Shown piece after piece: positions 43,334-52,638 of a stretch of 64,000 nucleotides of DNA. Position 1 is the stretch's first letter; every line of letters starts with the position of its first letter. The stretch covers positions 92,026 through 156,025 of the forward strand of contig JAFPBO010000014.1 in the NCBI GenBank assembly GCA_017390475.1, read 5' to 3'. This DNA is from Loktanella sp. (GTDB lineage Bacteria > Pseudomonadota > Alphaproteobacteria > Rhodobacterales > Rhodobacteraceae). The position numbers and the translations under genes were made by a program. The notes beneath the pieces were generated by a model. The model had not been told where the DNA came from, did no database searches, and saw only the letters and a list, made by a program, of their open reading frames with translations.

Positions 43334-44184
43334 GCTGCGGCCGGGTTCGGCATATGGCGGCGCGGGATACAGACCGGTCGACCGGTTTCGGGGTCCGCGA
43401 TCACCTGTGCATCCAGATCAAACACCCGGTCCAGCGTCTGGCTGGAAAATGTCTCCGTCGGCGTGCCTTCGCACGCGATCTGGCCGGCGCGCATCATCAC
43501 GATCCGGTCGGCATAGGCGGCGGCAAAGTTCAGCTCATGCAGCACCACGACAAGCGTGCGGCGCTTTTCAGCGGCGATCCGGTGCAGCAATGTCATGATA
43601 TCCACCTGCACCCGTAGGTCCAGAAAGGTCGTCGGTTCATCCAGCAGGATCACATCGGTATCCTGCGCCAGCACCATAGCGATCCAGCAACGTTGCCTTT
43701 GCCCGCCCGACAATGTTGCCACCGGCCTGTCGGCCAGCGCGGCCACATCGGTCAGCGCCATGGCTTCTTCGACGGCGGCGGCATCACCGGATGTCCATTG
43801 CCGCAACAGGGTCTGATGCGGAAACCGGCCCTGCGCGACCAGCTCTTTGACGGTCAGGCCTTCGGGGGCAATCGGGCCTTGCGGCAACAGCGCCATGCGT
43901 TGCGCGATCTTACGGGTCGGCAGGCGCGACAGATCCTCGCCCAGCAGGCTGACGGACCCCGCGCTGGGGCGCAAAATCCGGGCCAGCACCTTGAGCAAGG
44001 TGGATTTCCCGCAGCCATTCGGCCCAACCAGCGCAGTGATCTGCCCCGCCGCCGCGCCAAAGCTGACGTCATCAAGGATCAATTGCCCGCCATAGCCCGC
44101 CGAAATCGCGCGGCATCCCACCGCGACCGGCGCGCCAGAGACGTCATGATCGCCAGCAAAAGCTGACTTGACCTGTTGCAACAT
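43330..44184 (-). CDS. Iron-siderophore ABC transporter ATP-binding protein (FecE/FhuC type)
   Basis: The 284-residue protein has Walker A GPNGCGKST (54-62), signature LSGGQRQR, Walker B VILLDEPTTFLD, and an H-loop in VVVLHELNFAAAYADRI. That is the FecE/FhuC family layout. AGAGGG precedes the ATG at 44184; an upstream GTG at 44217 lacks a site. It is the first gene of the iron unit and energises the two FecCD permeases. Confidence 0.93.
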   Translation of the reverse strand: MLQQVKSAFAGDHDVSGAPVAVGCRAISAGYGGQLILDDVSFGAAAGQITALVGPNGCGKSTLLKVLARILRPSAGSVSLLGEDLSRLPTRKIAQRMALLPQGPIAPEGLTVKELVAQGRFPHQTLLRQWTSGDAAAVEEAMALTDVAALADRPVATLSGGQRQRCWIAMVLAQDTDVILLDEPTTFLDLRVQVDIMTLLHRIAAEKRRTLVVVLHELNFAAAYADRIVMMRAGQIACEGTPTETFSSQTLDRVFDLDAQVIADPETGRPVCIPRRHMPNPAAA

Positions 44185-44418
44185 ATGACCCTCTTGCGCT
44201 GGATATCCGACCTTCACCCTTTCCTTACAAATTTAATCGGATTTGACAACACAGGTTCAGAGCGATTTTTCGCCACTCTGCCGGGCGATGACGATAGCTG
44301 CGCGAAACACCCCAAGGCGCTGCCGCGCAGATCACGATCAAAAACTTTTTGCGGTTTACCGTTTTACCCGGGCGGCCCACGCGCTAGGCTTTGTGCAAAC
44401 TGGAAAAAGGAAATCCCG

Positions 44419-44847
44419 ATGACACTGAAGTATCTGCACACAATGGTGCGTGTGAAAGACCTTGAAAAATCAATGGCTTTCTATGAATTGCTGGGCTTGC
44501 GCGAAACCCGGCGGATCGACAATGACAAAGGCCGGTTCTCGCTGGTGTTCATGGCCCCTCCGGGCCAAGAGGAATGCCCGATTGAACTGACCTATAATTG
44601 GGACGGCGATGATGGCCTGCCCTCTGATGGTCGCCATTTCGGGCATCTGGCCTACCGCGTCGGCAATATCTACGAGATGTGTCAGCAACTGATGGACAAT
44701 GGCGTCACCATCAACCGCCCGCCGCGCGACGGGCATATGGCCTTTGTCCGCTCGCCCGACAATATCTCGATCGAGCTGCTGCAAGAGGGCGACAGCCTGG
44801 CACCGGCAGAACCCTGGGCCAGCATGGAAAACACCGGGCATTGGTAA
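44419..44847 (+). CDS. gloA: Lactoylglutathione lyase (glyoxalase I)
   Basis: The 142-residue VOC protein has the glyoxalase I metal set: H7 in YLHTMVRV, E56 in CPIELTYN, H76 in HFGHLAYRV and E119 in ISIELLQ. It isomerises the hemithioacetal of methylglyoxal and glutathione to S-lactoylglutathione. AAAAAGGAAA precedes the ATG at 44419. It is divergent from the iron unit. All metal ligands are present. Confidence 0.93.
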   Translation: MTLKYLHTMVRVKDLEKSMAFYELLGLRETRRIDNDKGRFSLVFMAPPGQEECPIELTYNWDGDDGLPSDGRHFGHLAYRVGNIYEMCQQLMDNGVTINRPPRDGHMAFVRSPDNISIELLQEGDSLAPAEPWASMENTGHW

Positions 44848-44865
44848 TGCGCCCGGCACCTTGCG

Positions 44866-45387
44866 TCAGTAGATATATCTGATCTGATCGGCCCAATACC
44901 GTTCAACCCGGCGCAGGGCGGTGGTGATTTCGTCCAGACCGGCATGGTCCAGCACCTGCCGGTCTATCAATCCTTCGGCATGGGTGGCGAACAATCTGGC
45001 GACCACCATACGGGTGTTGCGGCCTTTCTCGGTCAGGCGGACGCGCACGGACCGGCGGTCAATTTCGCTGCGTTCGTGATGCATGTAACCCAGATCAACC
45101 AGCTTTTTCAGGTTATAGGATACATTCGATCCCTGATAATAGCCGCGCGATTTCAATTCACCCGCTGTCACCTCGTTATCGCCGATGTTGAACAACAGCA
45201 GGGCCTGCACCGCATTGATGTCAAGCAGGCCGATCCGTTCAAATTCATCCTTGATCACATCCAGAAGCAGCCGGTGCAGCCGTTCCACCAAGGTCAGCGC
45301 ATCTAGATAGGATGCCATGAAAGACGCGTTGCGCCCGGCAGATATGCCATTGGCGGCCCGCACGCCAAGGTCGGTGTGAATGCTCAT
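44866..45387 (-). CDS. MarR-family winged-helix transcriptional regulator
   Basis: The 173-residue protein has the MarR/LdtR-type layout: long N-terminal helix (LVERLHRLLLDVIKDEFERIG), recognition region NEVTAGELKSRGYYQGSNVSYNLKKLVDLGYM, wing HHERSEIDRRSVRVRLTEKG. The sequence resembles alphaproteobacterial LdtR-like regulators, but the identity is not certain. It is convergent with gloA 18 nt away. GGAG precedes the ATG at 45387. The target and ligand are unknown. Confidence 0.87.
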   Translation of the reverse strand: MSIHTDLGVRAANGISAGRNASFMASYLDALTLVERLHRLLLDVIKDEFERIGLLDINAVQALLLFNIGDNEVTAGELKSRGYYQGSNVSYNLKKLVDLGYMHHERSEIDRRSVRVRLTEKGRNTRMVVARLFATHAEGLIDRQVLDHAGLDEITTALRRVERYWADQIRYIY

Positions 45388-45454
45388 CAAGGAAACTCCG
45401 TCTGTTGTCTTGCGGCCTGGTTTAGACCGCAAAAGCCAACATCCGGTTAAGACG

Positions 45455-45727
45455 TCAGGCAGGCCGGGTCACGCCATGCGCGCCAGCGGCGATCCGGGCG
45501 ATCAAGGCGGTATAGACCGCCGGTACCGCAAATTGTCCGCCGACCCAGCCGTAAAGATCATGGTCATTTTCAGACAGCAGCGCATCGTACAGCGCAAGTT
45601 CATCCGCATCCATCGCGGCCAGATGATCGGCGGCAAAGGCCGACAGGATCAGGTCCATTTCCTTGATCCCACGTCGCATCGACCGCATATGCAGCCGCTT
45701 GCGGGTATGTTCGATTGTTTCTGTCAT
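45455..45727 (-). CDS. sdhE: Succinate dehydrogenase assembly factor SdhE
   Basis: The 90-residue protein has the RGxxE motif (RGIKE, residues 19-23) that is required for covalent FAD insertion into SdhA. It is followed by DLILSAFAADHL and LLSENDHDLYGWVGG, as in other SdhE/YgfY proteins. It is encoded directly after an XRE-family gene with an ATGA overlap. Length is normal. Confidence 0.93.
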   Translation of the reverse strand: MTETIEHTRKRLHMRSMRRGIKEMDLILSAFAADHLAAMDADELALYDALLSENDHDLYGWVGGQFAVPAVYTALIARIAAGAHGVTRPA

Positions 45728-46119
45728 ATCACCCTGCGCAATGCTGTCTGAAGTTGTTTTTCGACCTGACCCATCCGGTCCAGCGTATTGGCCATCTGGG
45801 CGCGCAGCTTGCGCATTTCCTGCATCAGGGCGACCACATCGGCGGGCATTTCCACCGCGTCATCAGGCGCGCCCAGCCCGTCGCCCTGCCCGGTCATCAG
45901 CCAGCCCAGCGACACGCCCAGCATGCCTGCCAGCATCTGCAACCGGTTGGCGCGCGGTTCGCCGGTGTCGTTTTCCCAAGAGATCAAAGTCGATAGTTTC
46001 ACGCCCAGCGATTTGGCCAGGTCTTTCTGGCTCATCCCGGCCGCTTCGCGCGCGCCTGCCAGCCGGTCACCAAAGGTCGCGGCTTCGGGGCTGTACCAAT
46101 CTGTGTCTGTTTCGGTCAC
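45724..46119 (-). CDS. XRE-type helix-turn-helix protein upstream of sdhE
   Basis: The 131-residue product has an HTH_3 domain at about residues 15-70 (FGDRLAGAREAAGMSQKDLAKSLGVKLSTLISWENDTGEPRANRL) and a C-terminal helical tail (VVALMQEMRKLRAQMANTLDRMGQVEKQLQ) that may oligomerise. I chose the GTG at 46119 because a perfect AAGGAG lies 6 nt before it; the ATG at 46155 has no site. The downstream sdhE overlaps by ATGA. It may be an autoregulator. Confidence 0.82.
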   Translation of the reverse strand: MTETDTDWYSPEAATFGDRLAGAREAAGMSQKDLAKSLGVKLSTLISWENDTGEPRANRLQMLAGMLGVSLGWLMTGQGDGLGAPDDAVEMPADVVALMQEMRKLRAQMANTLDRMGQVEKQLQTALRRVI

Positions 46120-46184
46120 ATCGCACTCCTTGGTTCTTGCTATGACGGGTCGCATGATCTTATGTCACGTTGAATGTACTCTGA

Positions 46185-47402
<1,218 letters not shown>

Positions 47403-47421
47403 CCTGTAAAGCGGGTCTTGT

Positions 47422-47460
47422 GCCGGAGGATGCCTTGAGCTGCCTCCGGCGGGAGTATTT
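47422..47460 (+). terminator. Terminator containing the shared 19-nt repeat behind aspC
   Basis: GCCGGAGG (47422-47429) pairs with CCTCCGGC (47443-47450) over a 13-nt loop, followed by GGGAGTATTT. The 19-nt part at 47442-47460 is identical to 5799-5817 behind glpX. Confidence 0.65.
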
Positions 47461-47477
47461 CAAACAAAGCGAGCGCA

Positions 47478-47527
47478 CCTTCCCCGCGGGGAAGGTTTTG
47501 TATTTCTTCCCCGCGGGGAAGGTTTTT
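47478..47527 (+). terminator. Tandem near-identical terminator hairpins behind aspC
   Basis: CCTTCCCCGCGGGGAAGG at 47478-47495 is a perfect 18-bp palindrome followed by TTTT. A second copy, CTTCCCCGCGGGGAAG at 47506-47521, follows 10 nt later and is followed by GTTTTT. Both have T runs only on the plus strand, so they act for aspC. The repeat of one unit is unusual. Confidence 0.75.
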
Positions 47528-47561
47528 GCCATTCATGATATACGCGGCGATGGGCAGGATC

Positions 47562-48515
47562 TTATGACAGGACGCCCTGCGGCAGCGGGCGACCTTCATC
47601 CCAGGCAATGATATTGTCGAGCGCCATCTGGCCCATCGCCTCTCGCACTTCCAGCGCGGCGGTGCCCAGATGCGGCAGCAGCACGACGTTTTCCAAGGCA
47701 CGCAGGGCTTCGGGCACAAAGGGTTCCTTGACATAGACATCCAGCCCGGCACCCGCGATCTGGCCGGTTTGCAAGGCCGCGATCAGCGCCTCTTCATCCA
47801 CCACATCGCCGCGGGCGATATTGACGAAAATGCCTGTGGGTTTCATCGCGGCCAAAGCGGCGGCGTCGATCAGATTGCTATTGCTGCCGCCACCCGGCAC
47901 GGTGACAACAATGATATCGGCCTGGGCCATCAGATCATGCAATGTCTCAACCTGCCGCGCGGGCAGATCGACCGCCTTGGGTGAGCGGTTGAAATAGAGC
48001 ACTGGCATCTCAAACCCATAGTGACAACGCCGCGCGACGGCCTGCCCGATCCGGCCCATGCCGACGATCCCGACCGTTTTGCCGGTGACATGGGTGCCCA
48101 GCATCTGGGTGGGTTGCCAGCCTTTCCATGCGCCCGCGCGTACGATGCGTTCGCCCTCACCCGCGCGGCGGCAGGCGGAGAGGATCAGCGTCAGGCCAAT
48201 ATCGGCGGTCGCATCGGTCACGGCATCGGGCGTGTTCGACACGGCGACACCGGCGGCGGTCGCTGCTGCAACGTCGATATGGTTATAGCCGACACCGAAA
48301 TTGGCGAGCACGCCGCAGCGGATTTCGCCCTCGAAAGCATCGGCGGTAAACCCATCCCCCAAGGTCGGCAGGATCGCATCATAGTCGCGCAGGGCGGCGG
48401 CGGCCTCCTCCACGGTCAGCCCTTTGTTTTCACTGCGCAAGGTCACGTCGAACCGCGCGCGTGCCGCATTCAGCGTGGCATCCGGCAAAGTTTTTGTAAT
48501 CAGAAGTTTTTTCAA
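47562..48515 (-). CDS. 2-hydroxyacid dehydrogenase (D-isomer; glyoxylate/hydroxypyruvate reductase-like)
   Basis: The 317-residue protein has the NAD-binding motif VGIVGMGRIGQAVARR, the substrate region GVLANFGVGYNHIDVAAATAAGV, GIFVNIARGDVVDEEAL with the catalytic Arg, and the proton-donor histidine in LLPHLGTAALEVR. These features fit glyoxylate/hydroxypyruvate reductases of the D-2-hydroxyacid dehydrogenase family. The start is a TTG at 48515, overlapping the csaA stop; no in-frame ATG is near. The substrate is not fixed by sequence. Confidence 0.87.
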   Translation of the reverse strand: MKKLLITKTLPDATLNAARARFDVTLRSENKGLTVEEAAAALRDYDAILPTLGDGFTADAFEGEIRCGVLANFGVGYNHIDVAAATAAGVAVSNTPDAVTDATADIGLTLILSACRRAGEGERIVRAGAWKGWQPTQMLGTHVTGKTVGIVGMGRIGQAVARRCHYGFEMPVLYFNRSPKAVDLPARQVETLHDLMAQADIIVVTVPGGGSNSNLIDAAALAAMKPTGIFVNIARGDVVDEEALIAALQTGQIAGAGLDVYVKEPFVPEALRALENVVLLPHLGTAALEVREAMGQMALDNIIAWDEGRPLPQGVLS

Positions 48516-48850
48516 TGTAACCGCCCCCCCAAAGGCACATTTTGATCCGGTCCGACCAGCACGACAGCGCCGTCTGCATCGGGCATGCCCAATACCAGTA
48601 CCTCGGACATGAATTTGCCGATCTGGCGGGGTGGGAAATTCACCACCGCCAAGACCTGTTTACCGACCAGCGTTTCCGGCGCGTAATGCACGGTGATCTG
48701 GGCGGATGTCTTTTTCTCGCCGATCTCATCGCCGAAATCGATCCAGAGCTTGATCGCGGGTTTGCGCGCCTCTGGATATGGTTCCGCGCGGGTCACGATG
48801 CCGACGCGCACATCTACTTTCAGGAAATCGTCAAAGGAAATTTCAGCCAT
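48512..48850 (-). CDS. csaA: tRNA-binding/export chaperone-type protein CsaA
   Basis: The 112-residue OB-fold protein has the EMAP/CsaA signature: DFLKVDVRVGIVTRAEPYPEARKPAIKLWIDFG, followed by SAQITVHYAPETLVGKQVLAVVNFPPRQIG and EVLVLGMPD. CsaA homodimers bind tRNA-like structures and have been linked to protein export in Bacillus. It overlaps the proC 3' end by 8 nt and the dehydrogenase start by 4 nt. The alphaproteobacterial role is not established. Confidence 0.88.
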   Translation of the reverse strand: MAEISFDDFLKVDVRVGIVTRAEPYPEARKPAIKLWIDFGDEIGEKKTSAQITVHYAPETLVGKQVLAVVNFPPRQIGKFMSEVLVLGMPDADGAVVLVGPDQNVPLGGRLH

Positions 48851-49658
48851 TGGCCAATTCCTTTGACCGCGCCGCCGCTGCCGCCACAGTGCGGCGCATC
48901 AGATCGGGCAGGCCATTGGCGTCATCCATCAATACCTCCAAACCCGCCTGCGTGGTGCCATTGGGCGAAGTCACATTCTTGCGCAATTGCGCCGGGTCTT
49001 CATCGGCGGTTTCCGCCAATTGCCCTGCCCCGCCGACCGTCGCCTTGGCCAGATCCATCGCCATCTGCGCGGGCAGACCAGCGGCGACACCGGCGGCCGC
49101 CAAAGCCTCGATCATGTGAAAGACATAGGCCGGGCCAGAGCCGGACATGGCTGTGACGGCGTCCATCTGCGATTCATCGTCCAGCCGGATTGTCTGGCCG
49201 ATGGCCTGCAACAGCACCTCGGCCAGTGCCAGATCGGCGGCGGATGCCCGGGCATTGCCGATCAATGCGGTAATCCCGCGCCCGATAGCAGCAGGCGTGT
49301 TCGGCATCGCGCGGATGATCGGGGCGGCAGGGCCAAAGGATTGTTCGAACGTCGCAAGCGAGGTGCCTGCAGCAATCGAAATCATCAGCGTCTTGCCGGT
49401 GCCAAGCGCTTTTACATCGGGCAGCGCGTCCTGCATCATCTGCGGCTTGACCGCGATGACGACAATCGCGGGTGACAAAGGCAAGCTGGCCCCGATATGA
49501 ACGCCCTGTTGCTGCAGCCAGTCCGACGGATGCGGATCAATCACAAAGACTGATTTGGGCGGCAGGCCGCCCCGCAGCCACCCCGCCAGCATGGCTGACC
49601 CCATCTTGCCACAACCCAGCAAAACAAGGCCACGTTCGGCCACATCATTCATTGTCAT
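48843..49658 (-). CDS. proC: Pyrroline-5-carboxylate reductase
   Basis: The 271-residue enzyme reduces pyrroline-5-carboxylate to proline with NAD(P)H. It has the dinucleotide-binding GCGKMG (15-20), IVVIAVKPQMMQD, IIRAMPNTPAAIGRGITAL, and the C-terminal signature SGSGPAYVFHMIEALAAAGVAAGL with TSPNGTTQAGLEVL. AGAGGGATG precedes the ATG at 49658. It leads the operon proC-csaA-dehydrogenase. Confidence 0.95.
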   Translation of the reverse strand: MTMNDVAERGLVLLGCGKMGSAMLAGWLRGGLPPKSVFVIDPHPSDWLQQQGVHIGASLPLSPAIVVIAVKPQMMQDALPDVKALGTGKTLMISIAAGTSLATFEQSFGPAAPIIRAMPNTPAAIGRGITALIGNARASAADLALAEVLLQAIGQTIRLDDESQMDAVTAMSGSGPAYVFHMIEALAAAGVAAGLPAQMAMDLAKATVGGAGQLAETADEDPAQLRKNVTSPNGTTQAGLEVLMDDANGLPDLMRRTVAAAAARSKELANG

Positions 49659-49733
49659 CCGGCATCCCTCTTGTCGTCTTTGCAAGAGGTTACGCCACAC
49701 CAAGACCGGTGGAAACCCGTCCTGGCGAAATTT

Positions 49734-50237
49734 TCAGGCGCGCCCGTAAGCACCGGCAATCGCGACTTGCAACGCCTGTTTCGGGGTCTGATCAGCCCAT
49801 GTCACCAGCTGAATCGCCGGGTAATACTGCTCGCACGCATCGACCGCGGCAGAGATCATCGTGTCGATCTGATCCGGGCCAGCAACCTGATCGCCCGCCA
49901 GCATCAGACCATAGCGATAGACCATCATGTTCTGTTCATCCCACCAGGTCATCGACCCGGCCCAGAGCCGGTCATTGATCGCGTTCAGCGTCTCATACAG
50001 GGCCGGTTTGCGGTCCGCCGGAGGTTCCATCTCGAAGGTACAGATCAGCCGCAGGGTTTCATCGTAACCCGACCAAGCCAGCGTGATCGCGTAAGTGCGC
50101 CACTGACCTTCGACGGCCATGGCGATCTGGTCGTCATGGATGCGGTCAAATTCCCAGTCATGGTGTTCTGCAATATGTTCGACCAGGTCGATCGGATGCA
50201 GATCGTCAGCATCAAGGTAATGTTCGGACAATGCCAT
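49734..50237 (-). CDS. YbjN domain-containing protein
   Basis: The 167-residue protein matches the YbjN family: HPIDLVEHIAEHHDWEFDRIHDDQIAMAVEGQWRTYAITLAWSGYDETLRLICTFEM, then YETLNAINDRLWAGSMTWWDEQNMMVYRYGLML. YbjN folds like a type III secretion chaperone and in enterics influences motility and stress tolerance. It has no signal peptide. Its biochemical role is unknown here. It lies 75 nt upstream of proC in the same direction. Confidence 0.85.
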   Translation of the reverse strand: MALSEHYLDADDLHPIDLVEHIAEHHDWEFDRIHDDQIAMAVEGQWRTYAITLAWSGYDETLRLICTFEMEPPADRKPALYETLNAINDRLWAGSMTWWDEQNMMVYRYGLMLAGDQVAGPDQIDTMISAAVDACEQYYPAIQLVTWADQTPKQALQVAIAGAYGRA

Positions 50238-50468
50238 ATGCTCGGCCTCACTTTGTTGGCGTAGGGCCCATGGCGTGGCCCCTAACGCTAGCTGCCTGCT
50301 CTAGGGGCGGTGTAGTTCACGTTTGACCCCTACAATATATCGTGGGTCACCAAACAGCACCTGTAAAGCAGTTTCTTGGGGATAAGCCTGTCATTACAAA
50401 AAATTCACGCCTGCCAATTGCCTTCCCACCCGGCCCGGCACAGATTGTGATCAACAAAGGAGCAATTC

Positions 50469-51500
50469 ATGAACATCGATCTGCTGAAACGACTTTGCGA
50501 AATGCCGGGTGTGCCGGGCAATGAACACCGGGTGCGCGACTTAATCACGTCAGAGATCAAAGGGTTGTTTGACGAGGTCACGACCGACCCGATGGGGTCA
50601 CTGCTTTGCCGTCGTGACGCGAAAAAGAAAGACGCGCCGCGCATCATGCTGCTGTGCCACATGGATGAGATCGGCTTTCTGGTCAGCCATATCAGCAAGG
50701 AAGGGTTTCTCTATCTGCAACCTGTCGGTGGATTTGATCCGCGCAACCTGTTTTCGCGCCGGGTGCTGGTTTGCACCGACAGTGGCGATTTCAAAGGTGT
50801 GATGAACCCCGGCGGCAAGCCGATCCATATTTCATCCGCCGAAGAGCGTAAGAAGGTCCCCGAAGTCACCGAATTCTTTGTCGATCTTGGCATGGGCAAG
50901 GCCGCCTGCGACAAGGTCAAGGTCGGCGATTTTGTCGTGATGGACGAACCGTTCATCGAGATGGGCGACAAAGTCGTATCCAAGGCGCTGGACAACCGCA
51001 TCGCCTGCTGGCTGGGGATCGAGGCAATCCGCAAACTGGCGAAAAAGGGGCGCGGCGCGGAAATCCATGTCGCCTTCACCTGTCAGGAAGAGGTCGGCCT
51101 GCGCGGTGCCCGTACCGCCGCCTATGCAATCAAACCCGATATCGGGCTGGGGATCGACACGACGCTGGCCTGCGACACGCCCGGCATTCCGGACAAGGAC
51201 GCGACCACCACCCAAGGCAAGGGGTTTGGCCTGCATGTGCGGGATTCGTCCTTTATCGCGGACAAGGCGCTGGTGGCCGAGATCGAGGCGCTCGCGATCA
51301 AAAAGAAAATCCCCTATCAGCGCACGATGCTGGCCGCAGGCGGACAGGACGGGGCTGCCGCGCAGCAAGCTGCCGCAGGCGCGCGTGCTGTCGGGATCGT
51401 GGTGGGCACGCGTTATATCCACACTGTGACCGAAATGGTGGACAAGGGCGATCTGCAGGCGGCCCTGGATATTCTGGTGGCCTATCTGTCGGAATATTGA
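50469..51500 (+). CDS. M42 family metallopeptidase (glutamyl aminopeptidase/endoglucanase-type)
   Basis: The 343-residue protein has the M42 dinuclear-metal ligands. H64 and D66 lie in LLCHMDEIGF, the bridging Asp lies in ALDNRIAC, the catalytic Glu pair in TCQEEVGLRGA, and further ligands in ALGIDTT and the C-terminal TRYIHTVTEMVDKGDL. M42 enzymes form tetrahedral dodecamers that remove N-terminal residues from peptides. AAAGGAG precedes the ATG at 50469. It has no neighbouring partner genes. Confidence 0.92.
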   Translation: MNIDLLKRLCEMPGVPGNEHRVRDLITSEIKGLFDEVTTDPMGSLLCRRDAKKKDAPRIMLLCHMDEIGFLVSHISKEGFLYLQPVGGFDPRNLFSRRVLVCTDSGDFKGVMNPGGKPIHISSAEERKKVPEVTEFFVDLGMGKAACDKVKVGDFVVMDEPFIEMGDKVVSKALDNRIACWLGIEAIRKLAKKGRGAEIHVAFTCQEEVGLRGARTAAYAIKPDIGLGIDTTLACDTPGIPDKDATTTQGKGFGLHVRDSSFIADKALVAEIEALAIKKKIPYQRTMLAAGGQDGAAAQQAAAGARAVGIVVGTRYIHTVTEMVDKGDLQAALDILVAYLSEY

Positions 51501-51524
51501 TGCGCTTGGGGCGGTCTGGCCCGG

Positions 51525-51788
51525 CTAGACCGCCAAAACCTTGATCAGGATCAGCGCAAGCGCCAGAACGGCAGCAATGCGGGCGCTGACATAAAGCACC
51601 AACCAGACACCCAAAGCGATCATTGCCACATAATAGGCATTGTCGTAACGATCAGCGTGTCCCAATGGCTCTAACAATACGGATACGGCGGGATTAAGGG
51701 CAAAAGGCATGCCGGACAGGCCGATCATTCCAACACAAAAGAGGATCAAACCCGCAATAGTTGCGCAGATATAGGCGCAATAATCCAT
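51525..51788 (-). CDS. Small membrane protein of unknown function
   Basis: The 87-residue protein is hydrophobic, with an N-terminal helix (CAYICATIAGLILFCVGMIGLSG), a short polar loop (EPLGHADRYDNAY) and two further helices (YVAMIALGVWLVLYVSARI, AAVLALALILIKVLAV). The ATG at 51788 has no strong ribosome site visible. It is convergent with the M42 peptidase gene, 24 nt away. I recognise no family. Confidence 0.5.
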   Translation of the reverse strand: MDYCAYICATIAGLILFCVGMIGLSGMPFALNPAVSVLLEPLGHADRYDNAYYVAMIALGVWLVLYVSARIAAVLALALILIKVLAV

Positions 51789-52289
51789 GACAGTTCCGGC
51801 GGCTATTCATCAGAAGATATTGCCTGACCAACCAGCGGTAGGACCTTTGCCCCAAGGGGTCAAGGCAGAACATCAAACGTTTTCTTGCAGGTCTGACGCA
51901 GGATTACTTGTCTGCAAAGCATCGTCAGTTCGGTTTTGTCGGCACCGAGCGACCAATCTGCCCCGGAGGGTTCGCGGACGCATTTTTCGCCCGAGAACCA
52001 CCCAAGACAACGCAGATCAACAATGTGATCAACACCAAATCCAACATACTCGTTACCTTCGCCAACACTGGCGTCACACTTTGTCTCTTTGGCTTTCTGA
52101 CCACGAAAAGTGCGCAAATCGTGGCAAGATCGCGGTATCACCGTGGTCAGTTACCTTAAAAAACGTACAAAGGCACAGGTGCGCGGCCTGCACGACATAA
52201 ACTGTCGAAAAAATTCCCAACCGGGACATAATTTTAACCATTGCCGAACTACAGACAGATCTGACTGTCAGCTATTCGCTGGACTGATA
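51789..52289. other. Gene-poor stretch between two minus-strand genes
   Basis: Apart from the 40-codon frame at 51925-52047, no reading frame in these 500 nt has a family signature, ribosome site or codon use like the neighbours. It is somewhat less G+C-rich than its surroundings. It may contain decayed sequence or unrecognised small RNA. Confidence 0.5.
51925..52047 (-). CDS. Possible 40-residue single-helix membrane peptide
   Basis: The frame encodes MLDLVLITLLICVVLGGSRA followed by a polar tail rich in Asn, Pro and Gly (KNASANPPGQIGRSVPTKPN). GAAGG lies 8 nt before the ATG. The N-terminal 17 residues form one transmembrane or signal-anchor helix. Small single-helix membrane proteins of this kind are common, but this one is supported only by frame and ribosome site and could be spurious. 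Confidence 0.4.
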   Translation of the reverse strand: MLDLVLITLLICVVLGGSRAKNASANPPGQIGRSVPTKPN

Positions 52290-52535
52290 TCAGCCCTTAC
52301 CGGATTCCAGCGCCGCAATCCGTGCTGCCAGCGCCTCGTTTTCTTCGCGTGCTTTCTGCGCCATGGCGCGCACCGCGTCGAATTCTTCGCGGGTCACGAA
52401 ATCGCGATCCGCCAGCCAGCGGTCCATCATTGATTTCATCGCCGTCTGTGCCTCATCCCGCGCACCTTGGGCAACGCCCATGGCATTGGTCATCAGTTGG
52501 CTCAGATCATCAAAGATCTTGTTCTTGTTCTGCAT
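52290..52535 (-). CDS. ubiK: Accessory factor UbiK (BMFP family)
   Basis: The 81-residue protein begins [30 protein letters not shown] and ends in a trimerising coiled coil ([30 protein letters not shown]). This is the layout of the BMFP/UbiK proteins that stimulate ubiquinone synthesis, probably through UbiJ and membrane lipids. GGAG supports the ATG at 52535. It is divergent from lgt. Confidence 0.88.
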   Translation of the reverse strand: MQNKNKIFDDLSQLMTNAMGVAQGARDEAQTAMKSMMDRWLADRDFVTREEFDAVRAMAQKAREENEALAARIAALESGKG

Positions 52536-52638
52536 GGTTTTCTCCATTTGGTTGGTCTTAATATGGGGCCTTGTCAGCGCACAGACAAGCTGGTTGGCGC
52601 GCTTGACATCGTCGCAGCCTGCCATCACCACTAGCGCC

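Noticed and set aside
44185-44418. Second iron box upstream of the FecE/FecCD unit
   Set aside because: Candidate TGA and TCA half-sites are spaced by ten rather than nine bases, so the match is not supported.
51860-52433. Several long frames in the gene-poor interval and across ubiK
   Set aside because: They lack ribosome sites and family motifs, and those beyond 52290 are antisense to ubiK.
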